From: Chromatiaceae bacterium
GTDB taxonomy: Bacteria > Pseudomonadota > Gammaproteobacteria > Chromatiales > Chromatiaceae
DNA length: 47,498 nt
Assembly (NCBI GenBank): GCA_013426805.1
Contig: JACDZG010000052.1
Coordinates: 1-47,498, forward strand
Direction of reading: 5' to 3'
Below are positions 27,332 through 35,639 of the stretch, in pieces (positions within the stretch are counted from its first letter, which is position 1; each line of letters opens with the position of its first letter). A model generated the notes under the pieces. It did not search any database. It was given only the letters and a program-made list of their open reading frames with translations, and was not told the origin of the DNA. The position numbers were made by a program, and so were the translations under genes.

Positions 27332-28137
27332 CCACCTTGGCCGACGCCATCGGCGCCTTTGCTGCCCCGGATAACACCACGGACGACGCGCTGGTCCTGC
27401 TCCACGGCTGGGGCATGAACGCCGCGGTCTGGGACGCCTTGCCCGCGGGCCTCACCGCGCATCGGGTCCAGCACCGCATCGAGCTCCCCGGCCACGGGGA
27501 AAGCCCCTTCGATCCCGCCTGGGCGGCGGGCTACGGGTGCCTGTGGCGCTGGGCCGATGCCTGTCTGGCCGCCGCGCCGCCGCGGGCGGTCTGGCTCGGC
27601 TGGTCACTCGGGGGTTTGGTGGCCCTGGCCGCCGCCTTGCGGGCACCCAAGCGGGTGCGCGCGCTCATCCTCATGACGACCTCCCCACGCTTCATCCGCG
27701 CCGCGGATTGGACCCCGGCCATGCCCGCGACCACCCTGGCCCAGTTCCATGAGGGTCTGCTCGCGGACCCCGCCGCGACCCTGAGCCGCTTCCTGGTCAC
27801 CCAGGTGCGCGGGAGCGACCATGCGCGCGAGGTCCTGCGCACCCTGCGCCATGAACTGACCCAGCGCCCGGCGCCCCACCCCGAGGCCCTGGCGCTCGGA
27901 CTCGAGCTGCTGCGCGACGAAGACCTGCGCGGCCCCCTGCCGGACTTGCGCTGCCCGTCCCTGTGGCTGTTCGGCGATCACGACACCCTGGTCCCGTCGG
28001 GCGTCGCCGAGCGGGTGGCGTTGCTGAACGACAAGGCGCAGACCCAGGTCATCCGGGGCGCGGCCCACGCACCCTTGCTCTCCCATCCGCGCGAAACCGC
28101 GGACGCCATCCAGTCCTTCCTGGCCGGACTCGCATGA
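27328..28137 (+). CDS. bioH: Pimeloyl-[acyl-carrier protein] methyl ester esterase
   Basis: An alpha/beta-hydrolase that removes the methyl shield from pimeloyl-ACP methyl ester, ending the pimelate branch. 269 residues. The oxyanion segment is [12 protein letters not shown]. The nucleophile is S93 in [11 protein letters not shown], the acid is the Asp in [10 protein letters not shown], and the His is in [11 protein letters not shown]. Its place between bioF and bioC supports BioH over a generic hydrolase. The start overlaps bioF. Confidence 0.94.
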   Translation: MTTLADAIGAFAAPDNTTDDALVLLHGWGMNAAVWDALPAGLTAHRVQHRIELPGHGESPFDPAWAAGYGCLWRWADACLAAAPPRAVWLGWSLGGLVALAAALRAPKRVRALILMTTSPRFIRAADWTPAMPATTLAQFHEGLLADPAATLSRFLVTQVRGSDHAREVLRTLRHELTQRPAPHPEALALGLELLRDEDLRGPLPDLRCPSLWLFGDHDTLVPSGVAERVALLNDKAQTQVIRGAAHAPLLSHPRETADAIQSFLAGLA

Positions 28138-28201
28138 ACCCCGAGAATCCATCTGTGTTCATCTGCGTTCAGCAGTGGATTCCGGGATCGCAGACGCCGA
28201 C
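28138..28201 (+). repeat. CACAGATG-type repeat between bioH and bioC
   Basis: The 64-bp gap contains GAATCC (28145-28150) and GGATTC (28177-28182) as inverted arms around ATCTGTGTTCATCTGCGTTC, a string related to the element at 24059-24139. It is the only non-coupled junction downstream of bioF and may be a repeat inserted within the operon. Confidence 0.5.
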
Positions 28202-29074
28202 ATGACCCCGCCACGCATCGACAAACACCGCGCCCGCCGCGCCTTCGAGCGGGCCGCACCCGGCTACGACGCCGCCGCCGTGCTGCAACGGGAGATCGCC
28301 GACCGCCTGCTGGAGCGGCTCGACTATGTCCGCCTGGAACCCCGGCGGGTGCTGGACTTGGGTGCCGGCACCGGCTATGCACTCGACGCCCTGCGCCGCC
28401 GCTATCGCCGGGCACGGCTGATCGCGCTCGACTTCGCCCAACCCATGCTGCGGCACGCCCGCCGCCGCGGCAGTTGGCTGCGCCGCCCGCTGTGTGTGTG
28501 CGGCGACGCCGAACGCTTGCCGCTCGCCGACGGCGCTGTCGAGCTGATCGTGTCCAACAGCACCTTCCAATGGTGCAACGACCTGGACGCCGCCTTCACC
28601 GAGTGTCTGCGCGTCCTGGCTCCCGGCGGCCTGCTGATGTTCACCACCTTCGGTCCGGATACGCTCAAGGAATTGCGCGCCGCCTGGTCCAGCGTCGACG
28701 GCTACTCGCACGTCAGCGCGTTCGCGGACATGCACGATGTGGGCGACGCGCTGGTGCGGGCGCGCTTCGCCGACCCGGTGATGGACACCGAGCGGCTGAC
28801 GGTCACCTATACCCGGCTGCGCGACCTGATGCAGGACCTGAAAAGCATCGGCGCCCACAACGCCACGGCCGAGCGCCCCCGCGGGCTCACCGGCCCCCGC
28901 CGCCTGGCGGCACTCGAATCCGCCTACGAAAGCCGGCGCCGCGACGGCCGGCTGCCCGCCAGCTATGAAGTGGTCTACGGACACGCCTGGGCACCCCTGC
29001 AGAAACCCATGGCCGGCGGCATTGCCGTCCCGGTCAGCGCCATTGGCCGGATCGGCGGGCCGCGGAGCGCCTGA
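28202..29074 (+). CDS. bioC: Malonyl-[acyl-carrier protein] O-methyltransferase
   Basis: A SAM-dependent methyltransferase that methylates malonyl-ACP to start pimelate synthesis. 290 residues. The N-terminal DKHRARRAFERAAPGYDAAA is the characteristic BioC start. The SAM-binding motif is VLDLGAGTGYAL, followed by LIALDFAQPML, NSTFQWCNDL and LMFTTFGPDTLKEL, all classic BioC blocks. ATG 28202 is preferred over a GTG nine codons earlier. It ends in a TGATG overlap with bioD. Confidence 0.95.
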   Translation: MTPPRIDKHRARRAFERAAPGYDAAAVLQREIADRLLERLDYVRLEPRRVLDLGAGTGYALDALRRRYRRARLIALDFAQPMLRHARRRGSWLRRPLCVCGDAERLPLADGAVELIVSNSTFQWCNDLDAAFTECLRVLAPGGLLMFTTFGPDTLKELRAAWSSVDGYSHVSAFADMHDVGDALVRARFADPVMDTERLTVTYTRLRDLMQDLKSIGAHNATAERPRGLTGPRRLAALESAYESRRRDGRLPASYEVVYGHAWAPLQKPMAGGIAVPVSAIGRIGGPRSA

Positions 29075-29796
29075 TGCGCGGAGTCTTCGTCACCGGCACC
29101 GACACCAACTGCGGCAAGACCGCAATCAGCCTGGCCCTCATGGCCGCCCGGCAGGCACGCGGTGCGCGGGTGCTCGGTATGAAACCAGTCGCCTCCGGCT
29201 GTGACCCGAGCCCCCAGGGACCACGCAACGCCGACGCCCTGCGCCTCCTGGCGCAAAGCAGCGCCGCCGCACCCTATCACCTGGTCAACCCCTACGCCTT
29301 TGTGCCCCCGATCGCCCCCCACCTCGCCGCGGCGCGGGCCGGAGTGGAGATCAGGCTCGACACCATCGTCAGCGCCTACCGCGCCCTGAGCGCCGGGTGC
29401 GACCTGGTGGTCGTGGAGGGCGTCGGCGGCTGGCGCGTCCCCCTGAGTCCCACACTGTCGGTCAGTGACATCCCCAGGGCCTTGGACCTGCCGGTCATCC
29501 TGGTCGTCGGACTCAAACTCGGCTGCCTCAATCATGCCCTGCTCACGGCGGACAGCATCCGTGCCCAGGGCAGCGCGCTGGCCGGCTGGGTCGGCAACGG
29601 CATCGACCCGGAACTGCAAGCCGGCGAAGAGAACCGCGCGACCCTCGCCGCACGGCTGGATGCCCCCTGCCTCGGCGTCATCCCCTGGTTGCAGCGGCCC
29701 GTGCCGGACGCACTGGCCGGATTACTCCATCCGGCATGGCTGGAACGATCCGGCGGGACGAGTGGCGCTGCCTACCCCGGGATGCCGGACGGATAG
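29074..29796 (+). CDS. bioD: Dethiobiotin synthetase
   Basis: An ATP-dependent carboxylase that closes the ureido ring of dethiobiotin. 240 residues. The P-loop GTDTNCGKTAIS is at the N-terminus, followed by the substrate segment GMKPVASGCD and VVVEGVGGWRVPLSP. The ATG shares one base with the bioC stop. Its last 25 bp overlap the end of the convergent NamZ-type gene. Confidence 0.95.
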   Translation: MRGVFVTGTDTNCGKTAISLALMAARQARGARVLGMKPVASGCDPSPQGPRNADALRLLAQSSAAAPYHLVNPYAFVPPIAPHLAAARAGVEIRLDTIVSAYRALSAGCDLVVVEGVGGWRVPLSPTLSVSDIPRALDLPVILVVGLKLGCLNHALLTADSIRAQGSALAGWVGNGIDPELQAGEENRATLAARLDAPCLGVIPWLQRPVPDALAGLLHPAWLERSGGTSGAAYPGMPDG

Positions 29797-30995
29797 ATCC
29801 ACAGGCCCGAGGTTTCGTCCAGCCAGCGCGCCTCGTCCGCCGCCAGCCGCTGTTCCAGGTCACCGGGCGCGGCGCACGGGTCATCCACCCACTGGCGCAG
29901 CAAGGGGCCGCCGGCCAGCAGGTCGATGGCCAGCCGTTCGGTTTCGTATTCGTACGGAAAGACACGCCAGAGCGGATAATCCGGATACTCCAGACGCAGC
30001 GACTTCAGCAGCAACGCGGTCAACCGGTAGGGCCGGAACTGATCGTGCCGATACGCGGCGGTATCGGTATGGAACTGGAGCCCGGAGCACAGGGTGCCGA
30101 CATGCTTGTGGAAGGTGGGCTCGAACCAGCAGGGCCGGATCAGCACACCCGCGGTCCAGGCGGGACAGAGTGACTCCATGCGCGCCAGGATGCGCTCGCA
30201 ATCGATATCCGGGGCGCCGACCAGTTCCAGCGCGACCGTGGTCCCGCGCCCTTCCGAGAGCGTCGTCCCCTCCACCAGCACGGTGCCCGGAAAGCAGCGC
30301 GCCATGTTGAGGCTGGAGGCGTTGGGGCTCGGGTTGATCCACGCCAGTTCCGCCAGCGGCCAGCCATAACCCGGTGCCGCATCCGGCCGATAGCCGTCCA
30401 TCGCGACCACCCGCAGGTCCAGATCCCCGCCGCGTCCGGACACGAACCAGCGCGCCAACTCACCCAAGGTGAGCCCGTGCCGCATGATCAGTGGTCCGGC
30501 CCCGACGAAGCTCTCCCAGCCCGGCTCCAGGATGCCGCCCTCGACCGGCCGGCCCGCGGGATTGGGCCGATCCAGCACCCACAGGGACTTGCCGGCCGCG
30601 GCACAGGCGTCGATCAAGTACGCCAGGGTGGTCACATAGGTGTAGATGCGGGTGCCGATATCCTGCAGATCGACCAGGAGCACATCGAACTGCTCCAGCA
30701 TCGCCGGGGTCGGGTAGCGCACGGCGCCGTAGAGACTGAAGACCGGAATGCCGTGCCGCGGGTCCAGGAAATCGGCGCTCTCCATCATGTTGTCCTGCTT
30801 GTCCCCGCGCATCCCGTGCTGGGGGCCGAAGGCGGCGGTGATCCGCAGGTCACTCAGCGCCATCAGGGCGTCCAGACTATGGCGGCCCTGGGCGGTAACC
30901 GCGGCGGGATGGCCGAGCAGGGCCAGACGCCGGCCGTGCAGCGGTTGACGCACTGCCGGATCGGCAAGCAGACGATCGATTCCGAGCTGGATCAT
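29772..30995 (-). CDS. NamZ-type exo-beta-N-acetylmuramidase (DUF1343)
   Basis: 407 residues, full-length DUF1343 family. Signature blocks are LALLGHPAAVTAQGRHS, FGPQHGMRGDKQDNM, IPVFSLYGAVRYPT, LLVDLQDIGTRIYTYVTTL, LDRPNPAGRPVEGG and NPSPNASSLNMARCFPGT. Characterised relatives (NamZ) release N-acetylmuramic acid from the non-reducing end of peptidoglycan fragments. Most exported homologues have a signal peptide, and none is evident here, so it may act in the cytoplasm on recycled muropeptides. The gene ends inside the end of bioD. Confidence 0.88.
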   Translation of the reverse strand: MIQLGIDRLLADPAVRQPLHGRRLALLGHPAAVTAQGRHSLDALMALSDLRITAAFGPQHGMRGDKQDNMMESADFLDPRHGIPVFSLYGAVRYPTPAMLEQFDVLLVDLQDIGTRIYTYVTTLAYLIDACAAAGKSLWVLDRPNPAGRPVEGGILEPGWESFVGAGPLIMRHGLTLGELARWFVSGRGGDLDLRVVAMDGYRPDAAPGYGWPLAELAWINPSPNASSLNMARCFPGTVLVEGTTLSEGRGTTVALELVGAPDIDCERILARMESLCPAWTAGVLIRPCWFEPTFHKHVGTLCSGLQFHTDTAAYRHDQFRPYRLTALLLKSLRLEYPDYPLWRVFPYEYETERLAIDLLAGGPLLRQWVDDPCAAPGDLEQRLAADEARWLDETSGLWIYPSGIPG

Positions 30996-31242
30996 GGGCG
31001 GGCTGAGGTCGACAGGCAGGGGTCACCGGAATCGGCGATTGTCACCGGTTCCAGGCCGCAACTCAATCCGCGCGGCATTGCGCAGCCGTTGGAAAGCGGG
31101 TGAAATGACGGTCGTCATGGCGCGCACCCGTCGTCAGCCCAGCCCAGTGCGGGGCACTCCGCAGACCGACCGCGAGGACCGGCAGATCGGCGGCGTTCAG
31201 TCCCGTTCCACCAGGCAGCAGCCAAGCTGAGGAGTCGTTCCC

Positions 31243-31695
31243 TTGGAGTTTCTGAAGGCCAATCTGGACCTGGGCGTCATCGGCGTCCTCGGATTCATGA
31301 GTTTCCTGACCGTCGCATTCGTGATCGAGCGCTATCTGCACCTGGCGCGGATCGATCTGGCCGCCTATGACCACCCGGAGGACCTGGAGCTCGACCTCAC
31401 CCGCCACCTCACCGTGATCGCCAGCGTGGGCGCCAACGCCCCCTATGTCGGCCTGCTCGGGACCGTGCTCGGCATCCTCATCACCTTCTATGATATCGGC
31501 CGCGGCGGCACCCTCGACACCGCCGCCGTCATGGTCGGCCTGGCCTTGGCGCTCAAGGCCACGGCCCTGGGCCTGCTGGTCGCCATTCCCTCGATCGTCT
31601 TCTACAACGCCTTGCTGCGCCGGGTCGAGGTTCTCAAGGTCCGCTGGGGCCGCCAACGGCGTGCCGCGGACGCCGCCGCGAGCACCGATCCATGA
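31243..31695 (+). CDS. exbB: ExbB-like proton-channel subunit of a TonB energiser
   Basis: A 150-residue MotA/TolQ/ExbB family protein with three predicted helices: an N-terminal one (LGVIGVLGFMSFLTVAFVI) and a C-terminal pair (VGLLGTVLGILITFYDIG, AVMVGLALALKATALGLLVAIPSIVFYNAL) forming the proton path. It is the short variant, like the Helicobacter-type ExbB. The start is TTG 31243, supported by GAGGAG at 31229-31234, eight bases upstream. The stop overlaps exbD by four bases. Confidence 0.88.
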   Translation: MEFLKANLDLGVIGVLGFMSFLTVAFVIERYLHLARIDLAAYDHPEDLELDLTRHLTVIASVGANAPYVGLLGTVLGILITFYDIGRGGTLDTAAVMVGLALALKATALGLLVAIPSIVFYNALLRRVEVLKVRWGRQRRAADAAASTDP

Positions 31696-32084
31696 TGAAA
31701 AAAATGGATCAGATCAACGTCATTCCCTTTATCGACATCATGTTGGTGCTGCTGGCGATCGTGCTGACCACCGCCACCTTCATCGTCGAGGGGCGCCTGC
31801 AGATCCGGCTGCCCACCGCGGCCAGCCAGGGCGCGCCCGAGTCCGTCGAGCCGCGCGAAATCGCCATCGACGCCGACGGCCAACTCTACTTCCAATCGCT
31901 GCCCTTGGGCGTCGGCGCACCGGGGCTCAGCGCCCTGGCGCCGAAACTCGCCGAACTCGAACCCCGGACCCCGATCGTCCTGCGGGTCGACGCCGCGACC
32001 CGCTTCGCCGCCTTCATCGCCGTGGTGGATCAGATCAAGGCGCGGGGGCTGGAACGGCTGTCGATCCTCACCCGCCGGCCGTGA
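31692..32084 (+). CDS. exbD: ExbD-like energiser subunit
   Basis: 130 residues: a short cytoplasmic start, one TM (VIPFIDIMLVLLAIVLTTATFIV) containing the proton-carrying Asp in PFIDIMLVLL, and a periplasmic domain (PREIAIDADGQLYF, TPIVLRVDAATRFAAFIAVVDQI). It is typical of ExbD/TolR. It overlaps exbB upstream and tonB downstream, so the three proteins should be made in coupled fashion. Confidence 0.92.
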   Translation: MMKKMDQINVIPFIDIMLVLLAIVLTTATFIVEGRLQIRLPTAASQGAPESVEPREIAIDADGQLYFQSLPLGVGAPGLSALAPKLAELEPRTPIVLRVDAATRFAAFIAVVDQIKARGLERLSILTRRP

Positions 32085-33112
32085 CCAGGAGCCACACCTG
32101 CCGGCACTGCCTCGCATTCGGCCTGCTGGCCTCCGTCCTGATCCACGCGGCGACCTGGCATCTGGCCTGGCGGATCGTACCGCCGCCCCCGCCGCTGCCA
32201 CCCATGGTTGCCATCGACCTGGACCTGGCCGTCTTCGCGGACGCGCCCGGCGGCGCCGGTGCCCCCGGCGCCGATGAACCGGTCCTGACCGGACCGGCAC
32301 CGTCCGACGCGGCCCCGACACCGGAGCCACCCGAGGCCGCGCCGTCGCAACCCGCACCACCGGCACCGCCGGCGGCGCCGGCGGACCCAACCCCGGCGGT
32401 CGCGGATGCGCCGGCAACACTGCCGGCCCTGCAACCCGCGCCCGTCGCATCCGTCCAACCAGCCCCGGTGCGCGCCATCAAGCCGCCGCCCCCGGCGGAA
32501 CCCAAGCGTCGGCAGGAGCCCAAGCGCACCAAACCCAAACCGGTGCCGGCGACCCCGAAAACAAAACCCAAACCGGAACCCAAGCCGAAACCGGAAGCCA
32601 GGTCAGCAGCCAAACCGGCCCGCGAGCCGCGGCCCGAGCCACCGGAATCCGCGCGGACCCAGACCAGCCCGCGCCAGGCCGCCACCCCCGCGTCCACGCT
32701 GGCCGCATCCCCGCGCAAGCAGACGGCACCGGCCGCCGCGAGCACCGGCACCCGGCCCAAGTCCGCGGATGGAAGCACCGCCGGTGCAGCGGCGCGACCG
32801 GCCACCGGTGCGACCAGCGCCGCCGCGGAGCGCGCCTATCTCGCCGAACTCCAACGCGCCATCAGCCGCCATCAACAGTTTCCGGAGGCGGCACGTCAAC
32901 GCCGCAAGACCGGAGTCGCGACGGTCGCCTTCGTCGTGACGGCCGACGGCCGCATCACCCAGGCCCGGATCAGCAAGAGCTCCGGCGACCCGGACCTGGA
33001 CCAGGCTGCCGTTGCGACACTCAACCGGCTGGGCCGCTTCAAACCCATCCCGGCCGCGATCGGCCGCACCAGTTGGCCCATGCGGGTCCCCATCCGCTTC
33101 GATCTTCGGTGA
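32081..33112 (+). CDS. tonB: TonB energy transducer
   Basis: 343 residues from GTG 32081, which overlaps the exbD stop. The N-terminal signal anchor is CLAFGLLASVLIHAATWHLA. A long Pro/Ala then Pro/Lys/Glu periplasm-spanning region (about 70-230) includes KPKPVPATPKTKPKPEPKPK. The C-terminal TonB domain (about 250-343) contains AISRHQQFPEAARQRRKTG, ATVAFVVTADGRI and a terminal MRVPIRFDLR. It drives outer-membrane receptors for siderophores, cobalamin or similar. No receptor gene lies nearby and I see no clear Fur box upstream of exbB. Confidence 0.93.
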   Translation: MTRSHTCRHCLAFGLLASVLIHAATWHLAWRIVPPPPPLPPMVAIDLDLAVFADAPGGAGAPGADEPVLTGPAPSDAAPTPEPPEAAPSQPAPPAPPAAPADPTPAVADAPATLPALQPAPVASVQPAPVRAIKPPPPAEPKRRQEPKRTKPKPVPATPKTKPKPEPKPKPEARSAAKPAREPRPEPPESARTQTSPRQAATPASTLAASPRKQTAPAAASTGTRPKSADGSTAGAAARPATGATSAAAERAYLAELQRAISRHQQFPEAARQRRKTGVATVAFVVTADGRITQARISKSSGDPDLDQAAVATLNRLGRFKPIPAAIGRTSWPMRVPIRFDLR

Positions 33113-33213
33113 CGACCGGGAGTGACTGGTTTTCTGCCCGACAGGCCGTATAGTGTCGCACCAGGATGCCGCATCAGCATTTGGCGATCTACCGCTTGAC
33201 GAGGAGCCCGACC

Positions 33214-33993
33214 ATGGCCGCACCGAACCTTGAGCATATCCGCCCCCTCCAGGAGCAGCTCAACGCCCATCCCATCTACGCGGCCATCCGCGATCTCGCG
33301 GACCTGCGGGTCTTCATGCAGCACCACTGCTTCTCGGTTTGGGATTTCATGTCCCTGATCAAATACCTGCAGCACCATGTCGCACCCGTCCAGGTGCCCT
33401 GGCGGCCCATCGGCGACCCCAGCCTGCGTTATTTCATCAACCAGTTGGTGCTGGAAGAAGAATCCGACACCGCCCCGACGGCCGACGGCGGCGTTCGCCA
33501 TGCGAGCCATTTCGAGTTCTACTGCGAGGCCATGAACGAGATCGGCGCGGACGGCGATCTGCCCCGGCGCTTCCTCGCCCGGGTCGCCGAGCAGGGCCTG
33601 GACAAGGCGCTCTACTCCGATCTGGTGCCGCTGCCCGCCCGCTATTTCAGCGAGACCACCTTTTGCTTCATCAACGAGGACAAGCCCCATGTGGTGGCTG
33701 CCGCCCTCGCGGTGGGCCGCGAGCGCCTGATCCCCGGCATGTTCCGTGAGTTTCTGAAGGGCATGGCGTTGGGGCCCGAGCAGGCCCCGGCCTTTCACTA
33801 CTACCTGAACCGCCACATCCACCTGGACGAGGACTTCCACGGCCCCCTGTCCATGGAGTTGCTGACCGCCCTATGCGCCGACGACCCCCAGCGCCTGGAA
33901 GAAGCCGAGACCGCCGCGGAAGAGGCGATCTGTGCGCGCATCCGCTTCTGGGATGGCGTGTTGGAAGCCATCGAGGCGCGGCGAGTCGGCTGA
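33214..33993 (+). CDS. DUF3050 family protein (haem-oxygenase-like fold)
   Basis: 259 residues of the DUF3050 family. Visible hallmarks are HPIYAAIRDLADLRVFMQHH, VWDFMSLIKYLQ, FINQLVLEEESD, HFEFYCEAMNEIGA and YYLNRHIHLDEDFHGPLS. The conserved His/Glu residues (MQHH, LVLEEE, HFEFY, HIHLDEDFH) suggest a di-iron or haem-oxygenase-like helical bundle, but no activity is established as far as I know. ATG 33214 has a good GAGGAG at 33201-33206. It stands alone, about 100 bp after tonB. Confidence 0.88.
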   Translation: MAAPNLEHIRPLQEQLNAHPIYAAIRDLADLRVFMQHHCFSVWDFMSLIKYLQHHVAPVQVPWRPIGDPSLRYFINQLVLEEESDTAPTADGGVRHASHFEFYCEAMNEIGADGDLPRRFLARVAEQGLDKALYSDLVPLPARYFSETTFCFINEDKPHVVAAALAVGRERLIPGMFREFLKGMALGPEQAPAFHYYLNRHIHLDEDFHGPLSMELLTALCADDPQRLEEAETAAEEAICARIRFWDGVLEAIEARRVG

Positions 33994-34427
33994 CCGGTAT
34001 CCTAATTGTCGGTCATCACCCAAACCCGCCCCTAAACCAATAATCGGTCTGGATAGGCGGCATGCAGGCTAGATCAGCGACGATTGGACCGCAGCGCGAT
34101 GCTGAGCGGCTGCGTCAGGTCGATCTCGGACAGATCTTGAGTGGAATCCATGGTTGGCAAGGGTCTCCGGTTCGCAGGGCGGCGCGAATCAACTCGGGAA
34201 ACTGAGCATACGCTTAAGCTACCATAACCCGACCAGTCGAACGGGGGGCCTTGATCATCGTTCCGGCCGGCCGCGGACGGTCCGCACAGCGGACCCTACG
34301 GTAAGGCCGCGATCCGTAGGGTCCGCTGTGCGGACCGACGACCGTGCAGATCGCGCGGTGGCCGGGTTTATGATCAAGGCCGAACAGAGTTTCGGCTCGC
34401 GACCCACCGCCACCGAACGGAAAAACC
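33994..34427. other. 434-bp intergenic stretch with a long hairpin
   Basis: No gene is seen except a doubtful 25-codon frame on the minus strand (34074-34151). The right half contains the perfect 23-bp inverted repeat listed separately. The 34193-34260 segment is somewhat AT-richer and may carry the promoter of the BLUF gene. Confidence 0.6.
34279..34336. repeat. GGTCCGC-family hairpin, copy 1
   Basis: Perfect 23-bp arms (34279-34301 and 34314-34336; left arm begins GGTCCGCACAGCGGACCCTA) with a 12-base loop. Each arm itself contains the imperfect palindrome GGTCCGC/GCGGACC. Related pieces lie at 35364-35385, 35576-35592 and 47410-47463. It lies 92 bp upstream of the BLUF gene. Confidence 0.85.
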
Positions 34428-35315
34428 ATGATCCAGATTTCCTACATCAGTTCCGCCACGGAGCCCATGCACACGGACGAGTTGCTGCGGCTGCTGCAAT
34501 CCTGCCGCGAACACAACGCCGGCAACGGCGTGACCGGGATGCTGCTCTACGGCAACGCGACCTTCCTGCAAGTGCTGGAGGGCGACGAGCGGGTGATCGA
34601 TGACCTGATCGAGCGCATCCGCCAAGACCCGCGCCACACCGACTTGCGGATCCTCTACCGCAAGACCATCGAACGCCGCGAATACTCGGACTGGAGCATG
34701 GGATTCAAACGGGTCGCCGCCAAGGAGTTGCAGGGCGTCGAGGGACTGCGTGACTTTGGCGAAAAGGACTTCAACCCCGACTATCTCATGCAGCACGATG
34801 CCATCGTGCAGAGCCTCATGAATCACTTTCGCAAGGAGCGCTTCAAGACCATCGGTCAAAGTGAACTGGGAGTCGACGAAGAAGACCGCATGATCAATGT
34901 GCTGCACTTCATCATTCGCGGCGCGGTGCGGGTGCTGGCGATCTTGATGGTGGTGACCATCCTGTGGGGCGTGGCCGACGTGATCATGGTCCTCTACCAC
35001 GAGGTGTTGCTGCCGTCGGTCGAGGAATGGCGCACCCACGACATCGTCGTCACCTTCGGGACCTTCCTGGCGGTGTTGATCGCCATCGAAATCTTCATGA
35101 ACATCACACTTTATCTGCGCGATGATGTGGTACACGTCAAGCTGGTGATCGCCACCGCGCTGATGGCGATCGCCCGGAAGGTCATCGTCTTCGATTTCGC
35201 CAAGATCGAGCCGATGTATGTCCTGGCGACCGCGGCGGTCATCCTGGCCCTGGGGCTCATCTACTGGCTGATGGACAGCGAAGTCACCTGGGGGCACGCG
35301 GGGCGGCGGCGTTGA
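34428..35315 (+). CDS. BLUF photoreceptor fused to a PsiE-like membrane domain
   Basis: 295 residues. Residues 1-95 form a BLUF flavin-binding blue-light domain with the key residues in place: Y6 (ISYISSA), N30 (HNAGNGVTG), Q48 (FLQVLEG), W89 and M91 (DWSMGF). A linker (95-160) follows, then about four membrane helices (roughly 163-285) with the pattern of the phosphate-starvation-inducible PsiE family, especially DDVVHVKLVIATALMAIARKVIVFD. The ATG at 34428 begins directly with the BLUF first strand. Known BLUF partners are EAL, cyclase or short alpha-helical outputs, so a PsiE-type output is unusual. The C-terminal assignment is by pattern and less certain than the BLUF part. Confidence 0.85.
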   Translation: MIQISYISSATEPMHTDELLRLLQSCREHNAGNGVTGMLLYGNATFLQVLEGDERVIDDLIERIRQDPRHTDLRILYRKTIERREYSDWSMGFKRVAAKELQGVEGLRDFGEKDFNPDYLMQHDAIVQSLMNHFRKERFKTIGQSELGVDEEDRMINVLHFIIRGAVRVLAILMVVTILWGVADVIMVLYHEVLLPSVEEWRTHDIVVTFGTFLAVLIAIEIFMNITLYLRDDVVHVKLVIATALMAIARKVIVFDFAKIEPMYVLATAAVILALGLIYWLMDSEVTWGHAGRRR

Positions 35316-35639
35316 GGCGGCCTTGGACATCAACCCGGCCACCGCGCGATCTGCATGGTCGTTGGTCCGCGCAGCGGACCCTACGGAGCGCGGCCTTAGG
35401 TGATTTCCGGGAAACGATGTACCAACGTGTAGGGGCGACTTTAGTCGCCCCTAAGGCGATTTCCGTGAACAGGCATCCCAACTGCGCATGCGCAGAAAGC
35501 CTGTTGGGTTGTAGGGGCGAATGAATTCGCCCCTACACGACGGTAGATGCTTTCCCGGAAATCACCGTAACCTCGGGTCCGCTGTGCGGACCGTCCGCGG
35601 CTGCCCGAGTGAAGTAAACTGTCCCCAGAACTCGCTGCC
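35316..35639. other. Intergenic stretch filled by nested palindromes
   Basis: 324 bp between the BLUF gene and the first DGR target. Nearly all of 35364-35592 is self-complementary sequence (separate entry). No gene is seen. Confidence 0.7.
35364..35592. repeat. Composite nested palindrome array
   Basis: From outside inwards: GGTCCGC-family arms (35364-35380 and 35576-35592); perfect 16-bp arms GGTGATTTCCGGGAAA (35399-35414) and TTTCCCGGAAATCACC (35551-35566); two side-by-side hairpins TAGGGGCGACT/AGTCGCCCCTA (35430-35453) and GTAGGGGCGAAT/ATTCGCCCCTAC (35511-35536). Between those is a small cruciform with arms AACAGGC/GCCTGTT (35468-35474, 35499-35505) around the perfect palindrome CTGCGCATGCGCAG (35482-35495). 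The composition matches elements at 79-173 and 15044-15190, here apparently inserted into a GGTCCGC-family element. Confidence 0.85.

Noticed and set aside
31445-32080. Upstream open extension of the tonB frame through exbB and exbD
   Set aside because: Arg/Pro-rich shadow of two recognised genes. tonB has its own GTG at 32081 coupled to the exbD stop.
34074-34151. A 25-codon minus-strand frame starting MDSTQDLSEIDLTQPLSIAL
   Set aside because: Protein-like composition, but no ribosome binding site, no homology I recognise and no continuation. Too little to call a gene.
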